DNA from: Solea solea
Lineage: Eukaryota > Chordata > Actinopteri > Pleuronectiformes > Soleidae
Direction of reading: 5' to 3'
Assembly: GCF_958295425.1 (NCBI RefSeq)
Contig: NC_081136.1
Span: 22,388,890-22,452,889 of the forward strand
DNA: 64,000 nucleotides
Below are positions 59,124 through 64,000 of this stretch, piece after piece. Every line of letters begins with the position of its first letter. Within the stretch, counting starts at the first letter, position 1. The notes beneath the pieces are model-generated. The model searched no databases. It worked only from the letters and a program-made list of their open reading frames with translations, and was not told where the DNA came from. The translations under genes were made by a program, and so were the position numbers.

Positions 59124-61471
59124 TTACATGTTTGACTCTGAAATAAAAGGGGGGGGGGGGGGAGAGAGAGAGAGTCATATCCATCTCATAATATCATCTT
59201 AACCTGATCCACACCGATACTGATTTCACACCCTTGATTATCCACAAATATTGATATCTGTCCAATAGAGTCCTTTTATATATTTTAAACAACTGTGACA
59301 TTAATTAATTTGTCCTGATGGATTTACAACCTGGCCATAACAAAAAATCTGCTCCCATAAAAAAGAAATAATAAGCCTTACAACATTGTAGCTGCATTTT
59401 ATTTGCAGTTTGTGCTTCTAGAATGCATATTTATTTATCCATGTTATGGTGTGAGAAAGTGCCTGGGCAAAATCAATAATTGTGCACTTGATCCTAAATT
59501 GTACTTTTAATGCACATGACAAACTAACTTGAAACTCGATTACACATTACATTACATATATATATATGTATATATATATACATATATATATATACATATA
59601 TATATATAAAAGACATTTATAATTTGTCTCAAGCTTCTGGACATTGAGATGATAACTGTTGACGACTCAATCTTCCTCTTCTGCTTTGGTGTTTTATGGC
59701 AGTTGACATCCATAATTTTAGTATTACTGCCTCCTTCAAATTCTTGCTTTTTCCATTAGTTGTATGTTGTACATGAGTATTTCTTTCATTTTCATCCTTC
59801 TTTCTCACTATTTACTGCCTTTCTCAGCAGTATATCTAGGGCTGGGCAATAATAAAAAAATTAATTAATTATTACTGCAACACAGTCCTCTTTCGCTGCA
59901 ATACAGCAACTGTCCAAAACTGTACAATCAATACACACATTTTGATGTATCTTGTGTCTAATTGGATTGTGTCATTTTGTGAAGTATTTACTTAGCTACC
60001 CACTACTTGGATGACAGGTGTATACGGAGCGTCATTTATGTGTTCCACACACTCACCCCAGGCAAAATCGGTCACTTTGGAGTTGTGAGTGATGCGACAG
60101 ATGTACGTCTCTCCATCCTGTGGTTTGAAGGCCACGTTCTGTGTCAGATGGAAGTGCCAGTTCCCGCTGAAGGCCAGGTCGGTCTGCTCGACATTGGGGA
60201 TCACTTGTCCGTTCTTCAGAAGCTCGATGCTGATGTCAGGGGGGTGGAAGTCGCTCACGTGGCAGATGAGCATGTTGTCCTCCCCGTACATTCCTGGTTT
60301 TTCGCTGTACACCTGGACTTTGGGAGGATCTGAAGGCAGCGAAAGAGGAATATAAAGGGATATTAAGCTAGACTGCTGAGAACCAGACACAGTCTCACCA
60401 ACATCGGATGCCTTACAATATGTCAGTGGCATGGAATGAGTGATGTATAATTTCAAGTGCTGTTTTTCTTGGAATGGTATTAATCCCTGTTATTGTTAAT
60501 TAGAGGTTCCTTTTTTCCTCTTCTTTCTTAAAAAAATGAATATAAATATAAACGTGTTAAGGATTTTACATGGTTTGTTTTAGTGTAAACAATTGAAATA
60601 ATAGAATTATAAAGTAAAAATTAATTAAATATAAATATAAATAAATAACCTGTAAGAGATCGTTAAATGTGTTCGTTTTCTGCATTAAATAGAATTGCTT
60701 GTTCTGGATGCTTTTTTCGTTGTTTCACTCTTCTTATGTCACAGAACCTGAAGATAATTTTTATTTGTCTGGAATGAAAACTCGTCTCAACCTGAACGAC
60801 TTTTGCCACTGACAAGATGGCGTCCTCTCCTTCACACAAAAACAATGGAATATCTTTGGGAACAACGGTGTCCACGAGATCCACTGGGCGGGAAAATGTA
60901 GAAGTAACTTCTTCACTCCCAAAGGCAAGTTGACGGCCATTTTATATTTGTATTTACAAAACACCACACAGCTTGCATTTGTGTGTCCAGTCAGTAGAGG
61001 GTGCTGCTGTCACAGCAGAGAATTGAGGAGTTTAACTGGAAATCGAAACTAAATAAATGCTGAAAAGAATTAACATAAAAACCCCTGTTTTTTCTTGTTC
61101 ATCTATTACATTCACGCTTATACCAACTTTCACAACGACATCTATTTATTTCTTGGTGTAAGCAGCGTTTCACTCATGTATACATTATTTTATCATTTAT
61201 TATTATTATTATTATTATTATATCATATTAATATTATTATTTTCTGCCTTTTGCTCTGTATTTTGACAATAGACAAAACACACATCTCCATTTACCTGCC
61301 ATTTAGTTTGCCTGTAGCAATTATGAAGGCGTCAGACTGTACAGTAGGCTTCTTTTTCTGTAGTAAAATTCCAAACGTTACAGATAAAGACCAAAACGAG
61401 TACTTACTGAATTTGGACTCCACTGAGCAGTAAACAGCAGCCAGCGCTGCAAAACACAGAAGTAGCTTCAT
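59124..61471 (-). CDS. b2m: Beta-2-microglobulin, copy 2, 3 coding exons
   Basis: Exons, 5' to 3': 61471-61408, 60329-60057, 59137-59124. They join to 116 aa. Signal peptide MKLLLCFAALAAVYCSVES is followed by NPPKVQVYS, Cys44, Cys99, NWHFHLTQ and the tail WESNM, which resembles the C-terminus I remember for zebrafish b2m. The exon sizes equal copy 1 (273-base middle exon, 14-base last coding exon). It has no sequon, so it looks closer to the ordinary form than copy 1. Intron 2 ends in a C14 tract directly before the acceptor. The role is the MHC class I light chain. Which copy is the main one cannot be told from sequence. Confidence 0.94.
59149..59174. repeat. G14 run followed by (AG)n
   Basis: Fourteen G then six AG units on the plus strand, lying 12 bases from b2m copy 2 exon 3. 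On the minus strand it is the polypyrimidine tract of that acceptor. Confidence 0.95.
59556..59610. repeat. TA-rich microsatellite
   Basis: (TA)n with interspersed CATATA units in b2m copy 2 intron 2. Confidence 0.8.
61195..61240. repeat. ATT trinucleotide repeat
   Basis: (TTA)n/(ATT)n run in b2m copy 2 intron 1. Confidence 0.8.
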
Positions 61472-61535
61472 GTTTGGTTCAAATGATGCTCTTCAGAGGT
61501 GCGTGTGCTCTCCGTAATCTCACAGCAGGACTATA

Positions 61536-61546
61536 GCGAAAGTAAC
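61536..61546 (-). promoter_or_regulatory. GAAA-type (half ISRE) site of b2m copy 2
   Basis: GCGAAAGTAAC shares CGAAAGTAA with the ISRE-like site of copy 1. It is only a half match to the consensus. Confidence 0.35.
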
Positions 61547-61600
61547 AGGAGTCAAGCAGTAATATAAAACTGTTTAGAGACCGCCCCCAAACATAACTGC

Positions 61601-61635
61601 AGCCAATCATTTATCTCCATCACACTGTTACTAGG
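61601..61635 (-). promoter_or_regulatory. X/Y-box (SXY) module of b2m copy 2
   Basis: On the minus strand CCTAGTAACAGTGTGATGG (61617-61635) is an X box, followed by the Y-box inverted CCAAT ATGATTGGCT (61601-61610). The spacing is 28 bases from CTAGG end to CCAAT end, 17 less than in copy 1. X1 is well conserved; X2 is weaker. Confidence 0.7.
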
Positions 61636-61639
61636 TAGG

Positions 61640-63296
61640 ATTTGGCCATACAGGTTTGGTTCATGATCCGCACTGGGAGGATTTGTGGACATTTCCTGAA
61701 TCCATTTTAAAACAGGAGAGTGACTCTTAAAAACCAAACAGTATGCTTCCATACAGAGTGAACCCACGAAAGGAAGGCTACGTTTCATCCTGCTGACCTC
61801 TCTGTCTCCCTGCTCTCTGTTTTTAACACTGCAAAAATTGTTTTTCAAGAATATAAAATCAGCCTCATTTCAGAAAAAAAAGTTCTTTTTTTATATCTAA
61901 AAAAGCAAGATAGTGTTTTCACTCGAAAAATAATTAAGTTTTAAGAAAAAATATCTAACTTTCATTCTCTTATAGCAAAATAATTAAAAGTAAATGTACA
62001 TAAAAGTGAATGGAAAAGGCTCTGGAACTGAATCATTTGTGGCACAAGGTCGACATAAGGTCATTTCATATATTTGTACTATCAATACTATGACTGTTCA
62101 AAAACAGAGGGACTAAACATCTTTTCAGTAATTTTTTTAACCAAAGATTTGTAGTAGTAGTATAAAGTATGAGTATTTCACGGTAAATTTCAAGTTAAAG
62201 TCACACTAAAACAATTAATCCAAAAAAGATTGTGTTAAAGTAAACACTTTCCTATTGGCATGCCTGTATTAGTTCAGAATTTCATAATAACTGTGCCATT
62301 TATTTGATTTGTGAATTTATTATCGTCTTGGTGAGCTGTTACTGTCCATTATGCTGTGCTTACTAAATGATCTGAGGACAATGGAAATGATAACACTGTG
62401 CTGAGGCCTTCACTGTCACCTCATTTCACCCTTTAAACACATGCCCATGCATGACTTTGAAGCAATATCCTTTTTTCATACACTTTGATAAAGTTCGACA
62501 TCTTAAAATAATCTGCCAACTCCCAAATAATTTGGGAAAATAAAAGTGAAACTAAACACAAAAACAAGTGTGCAAACATCCGAGCAGTGGCAGAAATCAC
62601 GTCATTGTCTTTCTGAAGAAACACGTTATGTTATTATGTTTTTTTTTCTTTTTCATAATTCCTTTAAGTATTTTTGGGCCTTTTAAATTTCTATCAAATA
62701 TAAAAGATCAATAATAGTGTGACAGTAAGTGAAAATATGAACGTGTTTGTATGTATAAGGTGCATCCATAGTATATAAATAGACAACAATAATATATTTT
62801 CATATTTAGATATTGGGATGGGGTAATTAGTGAAAGTATGTATGCAGTGTATCCACACACTCAACAGTTTAGGAGGCAAAGCTCAAAAGGGCACCGTCAT
62901 AATTATTTAACTGTTACAGTGGTAAGTCTTGTATTTACTAACATATTTTTTTATTTTACTGACCATACACTCATGCTAAATGTTTAACAGTACGTTTACA
63001 GTTGCTGTATAAAGAACTACTTCTGTGTCGCGGAAATCAAAGGTAAACATTCTTCGATAATCATTAATAAAGGGTTTTTACATGTATCTGCATTTATTTT
63101 GACTGTCACTTAAACCTCATAGATTTGCCCAGTCTTGTATAAAGTACCTAAAAGGGAAACGTGAGTAAAAGTACCAGTATCTTACCAGAAAATGACTTTG
63201 GTAGAAGTTGAAGTCACTTTTTATAATATTACTGAAGTTACAGTCTTAAAAGTATATGACATTTACCCTACCGGTACCCTGTGTGCAGAGACATAG
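61640..63296. other. Intergenic right of b2m copy 2
   Basis: AT-rich sequence with no supported gene. Open frames are short and without splice support. Confidence 0.5.
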
Positions 63297-63390
63297 TAAC
63301 AAGTTCAACTCCACCCTTGGCAGGTTGTACTCAATTGCCTCGTAAGTCGCTTCGGATAAAAGCGTCTGCTAAATGACATTTAATGTAAAA
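63297..63390 (+). repeat. SINE 3' tail
   Basis: CGTAAGTCGCTTCGGATAAAAGCG followed by TCTGCTAAATGACATTTAATG is a tail shared by many fish SINE copies. Confidence 0.65.
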
Positions 63391-63410
63391 AGGTGAGGAG
63401 TGAGGATTGA

Positions 63411-63563
63411 CCCATGCTAGCTCAGTGGTAGGGCAAGTTGTCGTTCAACTGGCTCTGCTAGTCTTGAGCGAGACACTGTATGAATGTATGAAAGATGTGT
63501 GAATGGGTGAATGTTAAAACTGCATTGTAAACCAGCTCATCAACGTGCTATATAAATACAGAC
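63411..63563 (+). repeat. tRNA-derived SINE
   Basis: The head CATGCTAGCTCAGTGGTAGG fits an RNA polymerase III A box (TAGCTCAGTGG) with a weak B box in GTCGTTCAACTGG. The body GTGAATGGGTGAATG and the tail GCTATATAAATACA are typical of teleost SINEs. Confidence 0.65.
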
Positions 63564-63854
63564 CACACCAACTCTTCTGATTTTATTTGGTAGTAACGAG
63601 TAACAAAGATAGTTACAGGAAATATAAAAATATAAATAACAAAGTCAAGTACAGATACATGAATTTTATACATAAGTACAGTACGAAAGTATTTGTACTT
63701 TGTTGGATTACAACACTATTTACCTTTAAGAATGAAAGGACATTTTTTGAATATACTGTTTTTTTTAAACTTGATGACCACCTGATTTCCACTGATATTT
63801 TTTTTTGACCTGATGCAGTATTATTCACTCTCTGTGGTTTGAGCACAACCCTCA

Positions 63855-63912
63855 TACTGGTTTGTATTTATATAGCATTTTTCTAGTCTTGATGACCACT
63901 CAAAGTGGCTTC
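63855..63912 (-). repeat. SINE/LINE tail, inverted
   Basis: GTATTTATATAGCATTTTTCTAGTC and ACCACTCAAAGTGGCTTC, on the minus strand, is the GCCACTTTGAGTGGTC..CTATATAAATAC tail of a common fish repeat. Confidence 0.6.
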
Positions 63913-64000
63913 TAAATAGTGATCAGAAGTTATTAATTTATTTATTTACGTTATTTGGTTTTATTTTGGTGTTTTAAGTTAAGGCTTAAGTAAAAACAAA

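Noticed and set aside
55912..61471. MHC class II or other Ig-domain membrane protein
   Set aside because: Single Ig domain, no membrane segment, b2m exon layout and tail.

Overview
This window is nuclear DNA from a ray-finned fish, most likely a percomorph-type teleost. The evidence is compact multi-exon genes with GT-AG introns, a fish-type prolactin-2 gene, tandem beta-2-microglobulin genes, and many teleost repeats: a Tc1 relic, hAT elements and MITEs, tRNA-derived SINE pieces, and TA, GT and TCTA microsatellites. No prokaryotic or viral gene was seen. Exon borders were worked out by hand from reading frame, splice signals and remembered homologues. They are gene models, not transcript-verified.

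Layout from left to right: 1-326 is a Tc1 transposon end. 327-7050 is mostly repeats and AT-rich DNA. 7052-7191 (-) is a possible first coding exon of a gene I do not recognise. 8599-20038 (-) is rint1 (15 exons, 794 aa), including one intron with U12-type splice signals. 23511-25515 (+) is prl2 (5 exons, 232 aa). 27011-37227 (-) is hspa14 (14 exons, 506 aa). 37947-39684 (+) is cdnf (4 exons, 171 aa), head-to-head with hspa14 as in human. 42531-53047 (-) is irak3 (12 exons, 589 aa). 55912-57169 (-) and 59124-61471 (-) are two divergent beta-2-microglobulin genes (115 and 116 aa), each with its own X/Y-box promoter. 61.6-64 kb is repeat-rich, with SINE tails.

The genes do not form one pathway. 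rint1 (ER-Golgi tethering), hspa14 (ribosome-associated chaperone) and cdnf (ER-resident secreted factor) act around protein synthesis and the early secretory pathway. irak3 restrains Toll/IL-1 signalling. The b2m pair supplies MHC class I light chains. prl2 is a cytokine-type hormone.

The points most worth a second look are the two b2m paralogues (45 of 94 mature residues identical) with independently kept X/Y-box modules, the irak3 pseudokinase that keeps DFG but has lost its HRD residues, an in-frame alternative donor in irak3, the U12-type intron in rint1, a nearly intact 777-bp hAT element with perfect ends, a tRNA-Gln-like relic with a CTA anticodon, and the orphan exon at 7.1 kb.
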